Positions 1 to 8,501 of a stretch of DNA of 64,000 bases are shown piece after piece. The stretch spans positions 124,001-188,000 of the forward strand of contig NZ_SCMK01000005.1 in the NCBI RefSeq assembly GCF_005503355.1, written 5' to 3'. The notes beneath the pieces are model-generated. The model saw only the letters and a program-made list of their open reading frames with translations, made no database searches and was not told where the DNA came from. Position 1 is the first letter of the stretch, and every line of letters starts with the position of its first letter. The stretch is from Sphingomonas sp. 1F27F7B (lineage in GTDB: Bacteria; Pseudomonadota; Alphaproteobacteria; Sphingomonadales; Sphingomonadaceae). A program made the translations under genes and the position numbers.

Positions 1-588
1 CGGCTCGAACAGCGAATTGCCGAAGCGCAGCGCCAGGATGTTCTGCACCGTCTCCTTGCCGAGATAGTGATCGATCCGGAAAGTGCGCTCTTCCGGAAAG
101 GCCTTGGCGACGATGTCGTTGACGACGCGGCTGGAGGCGAGGTCGACGCCCAGCGGCTTTTCCAGCCCGATCCGGACATTGTCGCCGGTCAGCCCCGCCG
201 ATTCGAGCCCCTTGATCGTCGGGCCGAACAGCGAGGGCGCGGTCGACAGGAAGATGGCGAGCCCGCCCGAGATGTCGCCCAGCTTTTCGGCCAGCGCGGC
301 GAAGCCGTCGGTCTTCGAGGCATCGAGCCGCTGGTAGAAGAGCCGCTCGAGGAAGCTGCCGACAGCGCTGTCATCCTTGCGGTCGGCGGGAACGAAATGT
401 TCGAGGGCTTCCCGGGCGAAGGCGCGGAACCCGGCATCGTCATGATCCGAGCGCGCGGTGCCGGTGATGGTCAGGCCCTCGGGCAGCAGCCCGTCGGCAT
501 GCAGGCCATAGAGCGAGGGAAGCAGCATTCGCTGGGAAAGGTCGCCGGTGGCGCCGAACAAAAGCAATTTCCCCGCGGGCTGTCGCAT
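1..588 (-). CDS. zwf: Glucose-6-phosphate 1-dehydrogenase, N-terminal part (cut by window edge)
   Basis: Oxidises glucose-6-phosphate with NADP+ at the head of the pentose-phosphate and Entner-Doudoroff routes; cytoplasmic. The 196 codons present begin at ATG 588 after a GAGAGG ribosome site and run off the left edge. The nucleotide-binding loop FGATGDLSQRMLLPSL is near residue 10, and the family signature RIDHYLGKE, which carries substrate-binding residues, is near residue 178, followed by NILALRFGN. This is about 40% of the usual length of roughly 490 residues. It is transcribed away from metG. The identification is firm; the missing C-terminal part cannot be judged. Confidence 0.96.
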   Translation of the reverse strand, partial: MRQPAGKLLLFGATGDLSQRMLLPSLYGLHADGLLPEGLTITGTARSDHDDAGFRAFAREALEHFVPADRKDDSAVGSFLERLFYQRLDASKTDGFAALAEKLGDISGGLAIFLSTAPSLFGPTIKGLESAGLTGDNVRIGLEKPLGVDLASSRVVNDIVAKAFPEERTFRIDHYLGKETVQNILALRFGNSLFEP

Positions 589-710
589 GCTTGCCTCTCT
601 ATCGTCGTTTCGGCCCCGCGAGACACCAACGCGCCGCAAAGATCAAGGCCGGTGGCAAAGGTTACCAAGGGTAACCGGTGACATCGCAGCGGCGGCAGCA
701 CTTTGTCCAC

Positions 711-790
711 TGTCATTTCCGCGAAGGCGAGACCCTTGGGCGGCGGGCATGTGCCGTGGCACGAGATCCCCGCTTTCGCAGGGCTGATGG
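711..790. repeat. Degenerate REP-like palindrome between zwf and metG
   Basis: Left arm TGTCATTTCCGCGAAGGCGA and right arm ATCCCCGCTTTCGCAGGGCTGATGG are a worn version of the GTCATCCCCGC/GCGGGGATGAC palindrome found elsewhere in this window. It lies in the 268-base divergent zwf/metG spacer, where I see no gene. It could form a hairpin upstream of metG. Confidence 0.5.
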
Positions 791-856
791 CGAACATGGC
801 CGCGCCGACCTGCATATTGCCACGCGGGCGTTGCCGCTGCCGCACACAGCCTCTAG

Positions 857-2365
857 ATGCGCCGGATGGCCGAGCCCTTCTACATCACCACAGCGATCCA
901 CTATCCCAATGGCCGCCCGCATATCGGGCACGCCTATGAGATGATCGCCGCCGACGCGATCGCCCGTTTCCAGCGCCAGCGGGGCCGCGACGTATTCTTT
1001 CAGACCGGCACCGACGAACATGGCCTCAAGATGGTCAAGACCGCGCGCGACCGCGACATGACCGCGCGCGAGCTTGCCGACGAGATGTCGTCTTATTTCA
1101 GTGAGATGGCAGAGAAGCTTGATATCTCGTGCGATCGTTTCATCCGTACTTCGGAAGCCGATCACTACAAGGCCAGCCAGGCGATCTGGCAGGCGATGGC
1201 CGATGCGGGCGACCTGTATCTCGATCGCTACGAGGGCTGGTATTCGGTGCGCGACGAGGCGTTCTACGAAGAGAAGGAACTCGTCGAAGGGGAAGACGGC
1301 GCGAAGCTTTCGCCCCAGGGCACGCCGGTCGAGTGGACCGCGGAGGAGACCTGGTTCTTCCGGCTTTCGAAATACCAGCAGCCGCTGCTCGACTTCTACG
1401 CCGCCAATCCGGACTTCATTCGCCCGGAAACGCGGCGCAACGAGATATTGCGCTTCGTCGAAGGCGGGCTGGCGGACCTGTCGGTCTCGCGCACCAGCTT
1501 CGACTGGGGCGTGCCGGTGCCAGGCTCGCCGGGGCATGTGATGTACGTCTGGGTCGACGCGCTGACCAATTACCTGACCGGAGCGGGCTATCCCGACGAC
1601 CAGGAACGGCTGGGGCGCTACTGGCCCGCCGATATCCATTTGATCGGCAAGGACATCGTCCGTTTCCACACGGTCTATTGGCCGGCCTTCCTGATGTCGG
1701 CGAAGATTGCGCTGCCCAGGCAGGTGTTCGGGCACGGCTTCCTGCTCAATCGCGGGGAGAAAATGTCCAAATCGGTCGGCAACGTCGTCGATCCGATGGC
1801 GCTGGCCGAATATTACGGCGTCGACGCGCTGCGCTATTTCCTGCTGCGCGACGTGAGCTTCGGCAATGACGGCACGTTCAGCGACGAGGCGATCGTCACC
1901 CGCGCCAATGCCGATCTGTCGAACAGCTTCGGCAATCTCGCCCAGCGCACGCTGGCCTTCATTGCCAAGAATTGCGAGGGACGCATCGAGGCCGGGCGGG
2001 CGGAGGAGGCCGATGCGGTGCTGCTCGCCGAAGTGGACACGGCCTGTGCCGGCTTCACCCGCGCGTTCGAGGATCTTGCGCTCAGCCAGGGCGTGGAACT
2101 GTGGATGACCGGCGTGTTCGCCTGCAACCAGTATATCGACGCGCAGGCGCCCTGGGGGCTGCGCAAGACCGATCCCGAGCGGATGCACGCGGTGCTCGGC
2201 ACATTGCTGCGCGCGATCCGGCGCCTTGCCGTCACGATCGAGCCGGTGGTGCCCGGATCGGCGGCGAAGCTGCTGGCGCAACTGGGCGCCGAGGGCGATC
2301 CGGACTTCCGCATCGCGGCGCCGACCCCCATCTTCCCGCGCCTGGAGCTGAAGGAAGACGCGTGA
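857..2365 (+). CDS. metG: Methionyl-tRNA synthetase
   Basis: Charges tRNA-Met with methionine in the cytoplasm; class I synthetase. The HIGH motif is PHIGHAYE at residues 21-28 and the KMSKS loop is at 302-306. At 502 residues it is the short form without the C-terminal tRNA-binding/dimerisation domain, and I see no CxxC zinc knuckles in the connective-peptide region. ATG 857 is taken; ATG 866 (MAEPFY) is an equally credible start. The stop overlaps the GTG of the tatD-type gene by four bases, making it the first gene of a four-gene operon whose order recurs in sphingomonads (from memory). Confidence 0.97.
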   Translation: MRRMAEPFYITTAIHYPNGRPHIGHAYEMIAADAIARFQRQRGRDVFFQTGTDEHGLKMVKTARDRDMTARELADEMSSYFSEMAEKLDISCDRFIRTSEADHYKASQAIWQAMADAGDLYLDRYEGWYSVRDEAFYEEKELVEGEDGAKLSPQGTPVEWTAEETWFFRLSKYQQPLLDFYAANPDFIRPETRRNEILRFVEGGLADLSVSRTSFDWGVPVPGSPGHVMYVWVDALTNYLTGAGYPDDQERLGRYWPADIHLIGKDIVRFHTVYWPAFLMSAKIALPRQVFGHGFLLNRGEKMSKSVGNVVDPMALAEYYGVDALRYFLLRDVSFGNDGTFSDEAIVTRANADLSNSFGNLAQRTLAFIAKNCEGRIEAGRAEEADAVLLAEVDTACAGFTRAFEDLALSQGVELWMTGVFACNQYIDAQAPWGLRKTDPERMHAVLGTLLRAIRRLAVTIEPVVPGSAAKLLAQLGAEGDPDFRIAAPTPIFPRLELKEDA

Positions 2366-3141
2366 ACCTCGCCGACAGCCATTGCCACCTGATCTACAAG
2401 GGCCTGGGCGAGCAGCAGCCCGAGGTGCTGGCGCGCGCCCGTGCGGCCGGCGTGGTCGCGATGCTCAACATCTCGACTCGCGAGCGCGAATGGGACGAAG
2501 TGATCGGCGTGGCCGAGCGCGAAGGCGATGTCTGGGCCTCGGTCGGCATTCACCCGCACGAGGCGGACGAGCACCCCGATATCGATGCGGCCAGGCTGGT
2601 CGAGAAGGCGCGGCACCCGCGCGTGGTCGGCATCGGCGAGACCGGGCTCGATTATTATTACGACCATAGCGACCGCGATCGCCAGCGGGCGAGTTTCCGC
2701 GCCCACATCGCCGCCTGCCGCGAGACGCAATTGCCGCTGATCGTGCACACCCGCGATGCCGAAGCCGACACCGCCGAGATCCTGCGGGACGAAATGGCGA
2801 AAGGGAGCTTCCCCGGCGTGATCCATTGCTTCACCGCGAGCCGGGAGTTCGCCGATATCGCGCTCGCTCTCGGCTTCTATATCTCGATCTCGGGCATCGT
2901 GACCTTCAAGAACGCGCACGACTTGCAGGCGACGGCGGCGCGGCTGCCGCTGGAGCGGCTGCTGATCGAGACCGACGCGCCCTTTCTTGCCCCGGTGCCG
3001 CATCGGGGCAAGACCGGCGAGCCGGCGTTCGTGGCGGACACTTGCCGCTTCCTCGCCCAGTTGCGCGGCGAGGATCCCGACGCGCTGGCCGATGCGACTC
3101 GCGCCAATTTCCACAAGCTGTTCGCCAAGACCCTGGCATGA
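2362..3141 (+). CDS. tatD: TatD-family metal-dependent deoxyribonuclease
   Basis: TatD-family proteins are metal-dependent DNA exonucleases/phosphoesterases with an amidohydrolase-type TIM barrel. The metal-binding pattern is present: DSHCHL at residues 5-10, GIGETGLDYYYD, HTRD, IHCFT and the terminal ETDAPFLAP. The start is GTG 2362, which overlaps the metG stop (GTGA), and the 259-residue length is normal. Its stop overlaps the next ATG (ATGA), implying translational coupling. Whether the true substrate is DNA, D-aminoacyl-tRNA or something else cannot be read here. Confidence 0.93.
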   Translation: MNLADSHCHLIYKGLGEQQPEVLARARAAGVVAMLNISTREREWDEVIGVAEREGDVWASVGIHPHEADEHPDIDAARLVEKARHPRVVGIGETGLDYYYDHSDRDRQRASFRAHIAACRETQLPLIVHTRDAEADTAEILRDEMAKGSFPGVIHCFTASREFADIALALGFYISISGIVTFKNAHDLQATAARLPLERLLIETDAPFLAPVPHRGKTGEPAFVADTCRFLAQLRGEDPDALADATRANFHKLFAKTLA

Positions 3142-3905
3142 AGTTCCGCCTCCTCGGCTCGGGGACTTCGTCCGGCGTGCCGCGGATCGGAAACGACTGG
3201 GGGGCATGCGACCCCGCCGAGCCGAAGAACCGGCGCACCCGCGCCTCGGCGCTGGTGTGGACCGAGGCGACCCGGATCCTGATCGACACCAGCCCGGACT
3301 TTCGCGAGCAGGCACTGGCTGCCGGCATCACCGATCTCGACGCCGTGATCTGGACGCATGACCATGCCGACCATTGCCACGGCATCGACGACCTGCGGCA
3401 GATCATGCACGCCCGCGCGGGGGAACCGGTCCGCGGCCTCGCCCGGCCCTTCACGCAGGAGCGGCTCGAGGCGCGCTTCGGCTATGTCTTCAAGGGCAGC
3501 AAGCTCTACCGGCCGACCGTGGCGATCGAGGCGCTGCCCGATGCAATCATGATCGGCGATATCCATATCCGGGTGGTGGATCAGCCGCACGGAGGGATAA
3601 GCTCTGCGGGGCTGCGCTTCGAGAGCAGAGGGAAATCCATAGTATATGCTATAGATTTCAATGAGATGACGTGGGATATGCGCAACTTGTATCAGAATCC
3701 CGATCTCTGGGTGGCCGATTGCCTGCGCCGGGCGCCGCACCCGACGCATGCGGATCTCGATGCCGTGCTGGGCTGGGTGCGGGAATTGGCGCCGCGACGC
3801 ACGCTGCTCGCGCATATGGACAATTCGATGGACTATGCGACGCTTGCCGCAACGCTTCCCGCCGGAGTCGAGCCGGGCTTCGACGGCATGGAGGTAGCGA
3901 TATGA
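3138..3905 (+). CDS. MBL-fold hydrolase, PhnP/RNase Z-like
   Basis: A metallo-beta-lactamase-fold phosphodiesterase-type hydrolase, 255 residues. It opens with LLGSGTSSGVPRIG, typical of the PhnP/cyclic-phosphodiesterase branch, and carries the dinuclear zinc motif THDHADHCHGID near residues 74-85, with later ligands in DQPHGG and LLAHMD. It is coupled to tatD by a four-base overlap and to the next gene the same way. PhnP itself hydrolyses cyclic ribose phosphates in phosphonate breakdown, but no phn genes are nearby, so the natural substrate is unknown. Confidence 0.9.
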   Translation: MKFRLLGSGTSSGVPRIGNDWGACDPAEPKNRRTRASALVWTEATRILIDTSPDFREQALAAGITDLDAVIWTHDHADHCHGIDDLRQIMHARAGEPVRGLARPFTQERLEARFGYVFKGSKLYRPTVAIEALPDAIMIGDIHIRVVDQPHGGISSAGLRFESRGKSIVYAIDFNEMTWDMRNLYQNPDLWVADCLRRAPHPTHADLDAVLGWVRELAPRRTLLAHMDNSMDYATLAATLPAGVEPGFDGMEVAI

Positions 3906-4546
3906 GTGACGATCGCATCATCCAGCTGCTGCTGTTGCTCGGTGCGCTGATGCTCGCGCTCAAGGCACTGTCGGCGCAGCGCATCACCTTGCGCGGGATC
4001 CTGCAGACGCTGGTGCTGTGGGCGATCATCGGCGTGACGACGGTGATCGTGATGTATCATCGCCAGGAACTGGGCGGGCTGCTGGCGCGCGCGTCGGAGA
4101 AGCTCGGCTATGAGCAGCAGGTGGTCCAGGGCGAGACGGTACGCATCAAGATGAGCCCCGACGGACATTTCTGGGCCCGGGTGCAGATCAACGGAGTCGA
4201 GCGGCGCATGCTGGTCGACAGCGGCGCGACCATCACTGCGATCTCGAGCGACACCGCCGATGCAGCCGATGTCAAGCCGGCCCTGGCGCCGCCGGTGCTG
4301 ATCGAAACCGCCAACGGCACGGTGCAGGCGCAGCCGGCGCGGGCCGACAATGTCGCGATCGGGCCGCTGTCGACGCGCGACCTGCCGCTGGTGGTGGGCG
4401 ACAGCTTCGGCGATCTCGACGTGCTGGGCATGAACTTCCTGTCACGCCTCAAATCCTGGCGCGTCGAGGATCGCACGCTGATCCTCGAGCCGCGCAAGCG
4501 CGCCGAATCCCGTGCGGCGGCCCGGCGCTCGCGGGAACGCGAGTAG
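3902..4546 (+). CDS. Membrane-anchored retropepsin-like aspartic protease
   Basis: A 214-residue protein with two N-terminal hydrophobic segments (about residues 6-20 and 33-51) followed by a single retropepsin-type domain. The catalytic signature LVDSGATIT has its aspartate at 106, and VLGMNFLS near residue 178 is the second conserved element of the bacterial TIGR02281-type family. Such proteins are predicted to dimerise and act on the periplasmic side; substrates are unknown. It is the last gene of the metG operon and converges on the MBL gene that follows, with 17 bases between stops. Confidence 0.88.
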   Translation: MSDDRIIQLLLLLGALMLALKALSAQRITLRGILQTLVLWAIIGVTTVIVMYHRQELGGLLARASEKLGYEQQVVQGETVRIKMSPDGHFWARVQINGVERRMLVDSGATITAISSDTADAADVKPALAPPVLIETANGTVQAQPARADNVAIGPLSTRDLPLVVGDSFGDLDVLGMNFLSRLKSWRVEDRTLILEPRKRAESRAAARRSRERE

Positions 4547-4563
4547 AGCCCGGCCGGCTGCGG

Positions 4564-5868
4564 CTACCGCAGGTCCAGCTCGACGCGCTGATAGAGCGCG
4601 TCGGGTTCCAGCGCTTCGGTGGAGTAGAGATCGGACTGCGCGTCGAGTTCGGTGACCAGGGTGCGGCGCGGCACTTCCGTCTTGCGGTCCTCGCTGCCAT
4701 GTTTGCCATGCTTGGTTGACAGCACCGAAGTCAGCCGGCCGGGGCCGGCCCTGTCCGATTTTTTGGCGAAGCGGCGCCACATGCTGCGCGGCGTGGCGTT
4801 GCGGCTGCCATGATGGCCGACCTTGTAGAGATCGACGTCATCGAGCAGCGATGCCATGTCCGATTGCAACGCATAGGCCCAGTTCTCGATCTGCGCGTCG
4901 CCGGGGAACAACAGGGTCTTGGAACCGGCCTTGAGCAGCAGGATGACGCTGGTGTTGTTCATCTGCGCGTCGAGCGCGCGCACCAGCCCGACCAGCATCT
5001 CCGTATTGGCGGCCTCTATCCGCTCCTGAAGCCAGCGATGCTCGAGCAGGGGCTTCGAGCGCAGCCGATACTTGGCATCCGGGAAGAGGAGGTTGCCCTC
5101 TCCGCCGATGGCCAGCGCGTCGTTGAGCCGCTTCGGTGCGAGTTGCCAGAACTCGTCGGGATCGCTCGAGCGCTGCTTCCGGATCGTGTCGGTCTGTCGC
5201 AGCGTGGGCGGCCCCAGGACATGCACGTCCATGCCGGGAAGCACCGAGGCAAGGCCCAGGTCGCAGCCATGATAGGCATAGCGTTTCTCGCCGGACATGG
5301 TCCGCAGATTGTCGATCGCCGATCTGTTCGAGAGATTGTCCTGCCCGATGAACTGGAGCTGCTCGCCCAAGGCCTTGGGGAGGTGGTTCGCCTGGGCGTT
5401 GGCGAACGCCACGAGCGCGCCCGCGGCATCCTCCATCGCCTGTAGCGACGCGCGGCGCTGCCGCAGCGCCTGTCCGGTAACGCTGGCGTCGGGGCCCTCC
5501 CAATCCACTGGAGCCTCCGGAGCCTCGGTCCAGGGCTGGACGATGACGCGCGGATCGAGGCCGCGGATCACGTCGCCCGATGCCGCGCCGTCCTTGGTCG
5601 CGAAGCCGCTGATGTGATCGGCATGGCGATGGGTGGCGACCAGCACGTCTAGGCGCCGGGTCGAATCGCCCTCGCGCACCTTGGTTTCGATGTCCTGGGC
5701 GATCCGGAGCATCTGGGTCTTCTCGGCATGTTCGGGCAAGCCGGTCGTGCCGAAGTCGATCAGCATGTGGCGCAGGTCGCCGCCGGGATAGGCGAAGCGC
5801 ACCAGGATGCAGTCGCCGAAGCCGACCTGATAGGCATAGATCGTCGCAGTTTCCGGAGCTGTCGGCAT
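4564..5868 (-). CDS. ComEC/Rec2-type MBL-fold hydrolase
   Basis: A 434-residue soluble protein of the metallo-beta-lactamase fold. Near the N-terminus it reads VGFGDCILVRF, as in ComEC-type stand-alone hydrolases. The zinc motif THRHADHISGF lies near residues 83-93, and LLFPGDAQIENW plus YKVGHHGSRNATP supply the later acidic and histidine ligands. There is a long insert between the halves (about residues 100-280). ATG 5868 lies two bases beyond the stop of the metallopeptidase gene, so the two form an operon. Function is unknown; the known ComEC hydrolase domain degrades DNA, but this protein has no membrane part. Confidence 0.85.
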   Translation of the reverse strand: MPTAPETATIYAYQVGFGDCILVRFAYPGGDLRHMLIDFGTTGLPEHAEKTQMLRIAQDIETKVREGDSTRRLDVLVATHRHADHISGFATKDGAASGDVIRGLDPRVIVQPWTEAPEAPVDWEGPDASVTGQALRQRRASLQAMEDAAGALVAFANAQANHLPKALGEQLQFIGQDNLSNRSAIDNLRTMSGEKRYAYHGCDLGLASVLPGMDVHVLGPPTLRQTDTIRKQRSSDPDEFWQLAPKRLNDALAIGGEGNLLFPDAKYRLRSKPLLEHRWLQERIEAANTEMLVGLVRALDAQMNNTSVILLLKAGSKTLLFPGDAQIENWAYALQSDMASLLDDVDLYKVGHHGSRNATPRSMWRRFAKKSDRAGPGRLTSVLSTKHGKHGSEDRKTEVPRRTLVTELDAQSDLYSTEALEPDALYQRVELDLR

Positions 5869-5870
5869 GT

Positions 5871-7604
5871 TCAGGCTCCCATGCGTTGCTGATGGAGGAT
5901 CGCGAAGCGGAGCCGATCGGGCGTTTCGGGCGCGCCGATCTGTCCGGTGTCGACCATATATTGCGCCCGTGTCAGCTGGCGCTCGGCATCCTCCAGCCGA
6001 TTGGCGATGTGATATTTGACGCGGCCATATTGATCGAGGATCACCACGCCGCCACCATAGGCGGTATAGCGATCGGTGCTGCGCATGCCCTCCGGCCGCT
6101 CGGTGCCGAGCACGGCCTTGAACTCGGCGCCGAACAGGTCGGCGCGCTGCACATATTGGCAGACCGTCTCGTGCAGGGCGATGCCGTCGGGGCCGATCCG
6201 GCTCGCCGGGTCGATCGAGATCACTTCGGAATAGGCGCGGGCGCTCAGGCCCAGCGTCTCGCGATTTTCCCACAGGAAGCGAAACAGCTCGTCGGGGCTG
6301 CGCGTCATCGCCTGGTAGTTCGACCGGGCATAGGTCAGCGCACCATCGGCCGGATAGCGCTGCCAGCACCCGTCGGCGTCGCAGGTTCCGGCCTGGGGGC
6401 GGATGCCGTAGCGTTCGAAGGTCGCACGGATCACCGCGCGATATCCCCATTCGTCCTCGGGCACCAGCTCGCGGTCGGCGGTCAGCAACGCGCTGAGATA
6501 CTGGCCGAAGTCGAGATCGGTCGGCGGGCAGTAGTCGAGCGCGCGGATCGCCATGTTGAGCAGGTGCCCGGCCAGCTTCGTGCCTTCCTCGACGACGGAG
6601 TCGAGATTGTAGCTGTCGCCGGCGAAGCGTCCGAGCTCGGCGATCCGATCGCTCCATAGCTCGACAAAGGCGTTCATCATCGCGGCGACGATGATCTCGC
6701 CGCGCGCATGCTCTTCCACTTCGCCATGGAGCGTCCGGACCGCTTCGGGCGTGAGTTCGACCGACCGGCGGAGCGCCCCCCGCTGGCCCGTCTCGAGCGC
6801 TTCGCCGACCTCGCGGGCGACGCCCAGCAGGATGGACTTGCGGATCGCCTCGGCGGTCAGCTTGCTCACCGCCACCAGCCGGATCGTGCGATCCGCGTCG
6901 ACGAAGTGCCCGTCCTCCCCGATCGCAGCGGCGACGACAGGCTTGAGCGAGAAGATCGACAGCAGGGCGACTATGTCGGCAAAGCCTTCGTGAAACGCCG
7001 CCTGGTCGGGGCCCGAAGGCTCGGTGAATCGCGACCGCAGACCGTCCAGCAGCGCATGCGCCGTCTCGTGCGCGACGATGTCGTGGCTGAGGCAGGTGAA
7101 GACCGGCTGCCCGTCCTGCCGGAAGAAATAGCCGAACATCAGCGCCCGGTCGGGCTCCGAATAGAAAGCGTTCGCCTGAGCGAAGGCGTGCGGGGCGATA
7201 TGCAACTGGTGACCGCCGGAACTCCAGCTCACGCGCCGCCCCAGCGCCCGCTCGAACGCGCCCAGGGTGCGCATCGCGATCGCATAGGCGTTCTGCGCGT
7301 GGAAATTCGGATCGGCGAGCAGGCGATGCTGATAGGCCGGATCCTGGCGCGTCTCGCCGGGGCGGGGTGCGAAGGGGTCGATCAGCGTTCCGTCGCCGGT
7401 CTGATATTTCTGCTCGTCGAGATAGGTGCGCCGCTCGGTCGCGTTATAGTCGACGACCTTGATCCGGTAGCCGGTCGGCCCCTTGGCAAGGATTTCCGCC
7501 GGGACGCTGACTTCGACGAATGCCATGGGTCCCCCCGGACCGAGGCGCAGTCCGGGATCCTTGGCGATGATCGTGAGCTTGCGTGTCGGCGGCGGCTCGG
7601 ACAT
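5871..7604 (-). CDS. Thermolysin-like (gluzincin) metallopeptidase, uncharacterised
   Basis: A 577-residue protein without an obvious signal peptide. The zinc site HETAH is at residues 179-183 and the third ligand is the glutamate of HEGFAD (E206, followed by D210), the ExxxD arrangement of gluzincins such as M4. The spacing HExxH-22-E is slightly longer than in thermolysin. The C-terminal third (TAYGGGVVILDQYGRVKY) looks like a beta-rich accessory region. ATG 7604 is chosen because it follows the strong ribosome site GGGGAGGAAGCGC; an upstream in-frame extension exists but looks non-coding. It sits directly ahead of the MBL gene. The substrate is unknown. Confidence 0.82.
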   Translation of the reverse strand: MSEPPPTRKLTIIAKDPGLRLGPGGPMAFVEVSVPAEILAKGPTGYRIKVVDYNATERRTYLDEQKYQTGDGTLIDPFAPRPGETRQDPAYQHRLLADPNFHAQNAYAIAMRTLGAFERALGRRVSWSSGGHQLHIAPHAFAQANAFYSEPDRALMFGYFFRQDGQPVFTCLSHDIVAHETAHALLDGLRSRFTEPSGPDQAAFHEGFADIVALLSIFSLKPVVAAAIGEDGHFVDADRTIRLVAVSKLTAEAIRKSILLGVAREVGEALETGQRGALRRSVELTPEAVRTLHGEVEEHARGEIIVAAMMNAFVELWSDRIAELGRFAGDSYNLDSVVEEGTKLAGHLLNMAIRALDYCPPTDLDFGQYLSALLTADRELVPEDEWGYRAVIRATFERYGIRPQAGTCDADGCWQRYPADGALTYARSNYQAMTRSPDELFRFLWENRETLGLSARAYSEVISIDPASRIGPDGIALHETVCQYVQRADLFGAEFKAVLGTERPEGMRSTDRYTAYGGGVVILDQYGRVKYHIANRLEDAERQLTRAQYMVDTGQIGAPETPDRLRFAILHQQRMGA

Positions 7605-8021
7605 GCGCTTCCTCCCCTGAATTTCCCCTGGATGCAAGGTAATCGTTTCACTTCCTGAAGCCAAGCGATCCACGGCATTGGATAAACCGATTGCCTGGAA
7701 ACCATGTCCGTTTCGGTGCTTCTTCGATGTCACTCGCTTTCTCGTATATTTTTCTATCATATTCGTCGTAAGGCGATTGCAAGTGCTATGAATTTATGAG
7801 CATTCGGATGAGAATACATCGACGCGCAACCTTATTTTCTATTCGATTTCCGGGCGAGTGCGTTCGAGATTCGGGTCCGGCGCGATGGGATCGTCCGGAT
7901 GTGAGCAGTCTCGGGCCGGCGGTCGGAATGCCGCGGCTCCTTGTGCAAATTTCGGAAACTTTGCCCCGCTCCGGCGCAGCTAGTGCTTGAGTGGAGTAAG
8001 ACACTCGGTGATAGTCTTTTC
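7605..8021. other. 417-base intergenic region with an AT-rich core
   Basis: Separates the leftward metallopeptidase gene from the rightward PH-domain genes. Bases about 7740-7850 are much richer in A/T than the surroundings. I find no convincing gene; the six-frame readings are short and lack ribosome sites. It most likely holds two divergent promoters. Confidence 0.6.
7756..7782 (-). promoter_or_regulatory. Candidate sigma-70-like promoter for the metallopeptidase/MBL pair
   Basis: Read leftward: TTGCAA (7782-7777), a 15-base spacer, then TATGAT (7761-7756), about 150 bases before ATG 7604. The hexamers are close to TTGACA/TATAAT but the spacer is short, so this is a proposal only. Confidence 0.3.
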
Positions 8022-8501
8022 ATGACCTTGGCCATCGTTCCGCTCATGCCGCTCGAACGCGGACAGCTTCATGTTATCCGGCTGCGCGCCATCCGCACCG
8101 CGGCCATCCTGCTCGCGGCGGCGATAGCGGGCGAGTTCTTCGTGCCGGGGCTGCCGATGCAGGGGGCGATCGTCGCGCCGGTGCTGCCGCTCGTCCTGTG
8201 GACCGCCGGCTTCGCGCCGGGACGGCGCTGGCGGCGTTGGGGCTACGCCTTCACGGGCGGCGAACTCCATGTCGAGCATGGCCTGTGGACACGGGTGCAC
8301 ACGATCGTCCCGACGCTCCGCGTCCAGCATATCGACGTGGCGCAGGACGTGCTCGAGCGACTGTTCGGCGTGGCGACTCTGGTCCTCCACACGGCGGGCA
8401 CCGAAGCCAATGTCGTGATCCTGCCCGGCATCGCGCGCGCGACCGCCGAGGAGATACGCGACGCGATCCGCGAGCGCATCGGCAGCGCGCAACATGATTG
8501 A
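8022..8501 (+). CDS. PH-domain (bPH2, YdbS-like) membrane protein
   Basis: A 159-residue protein with two hydrophobic segments (about residues 25-45 and 48-65) followed by a bacterial PH-like domain (TGGELHVEHGLWTRVHTIVPTLRVQHIDVAQDVLERLFGV in outline), the YdbS arrangement. Its end overlaps the start of the next gene by eight bases, and that gene is the larger YdbT-type partner, as in Bacillus ydbS-ydbT. In Bacillus the pair helps tolerance to certain antimicrobials; the role here is unknown. ATG 8022 is a weak choice, since no clear ribosome site is visible; ATG 8047 is possible. Confidence 0.85.
   Translation: MTLAIVPLMPLERGQLHVIRLRAIRTAAILLAAAIAGEFFVPGLPMQGAIVAPVLPLVLWTAGFAPGRRWRRWGYAFTGGELHVEHGLWTRVHTIVPTLRVQHIDVAQDVLERLFGVATLVLHTAGTEANVVILPGIARATAEEIRDAIRERIGSAQHD

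Noticed and set aside
713..2281. Long open frame on the minus strand across metG
   Set aside because: It is the antisense shadow of metG; the product is compositionally odd (Arg/His-rich) and has no family motif or ribosome site.
7741..7860. AT-rich block considered as a replication origin
   Set aside because: No DnaA-box cluster or neighbouring replication genes; promoter DNA explains it.
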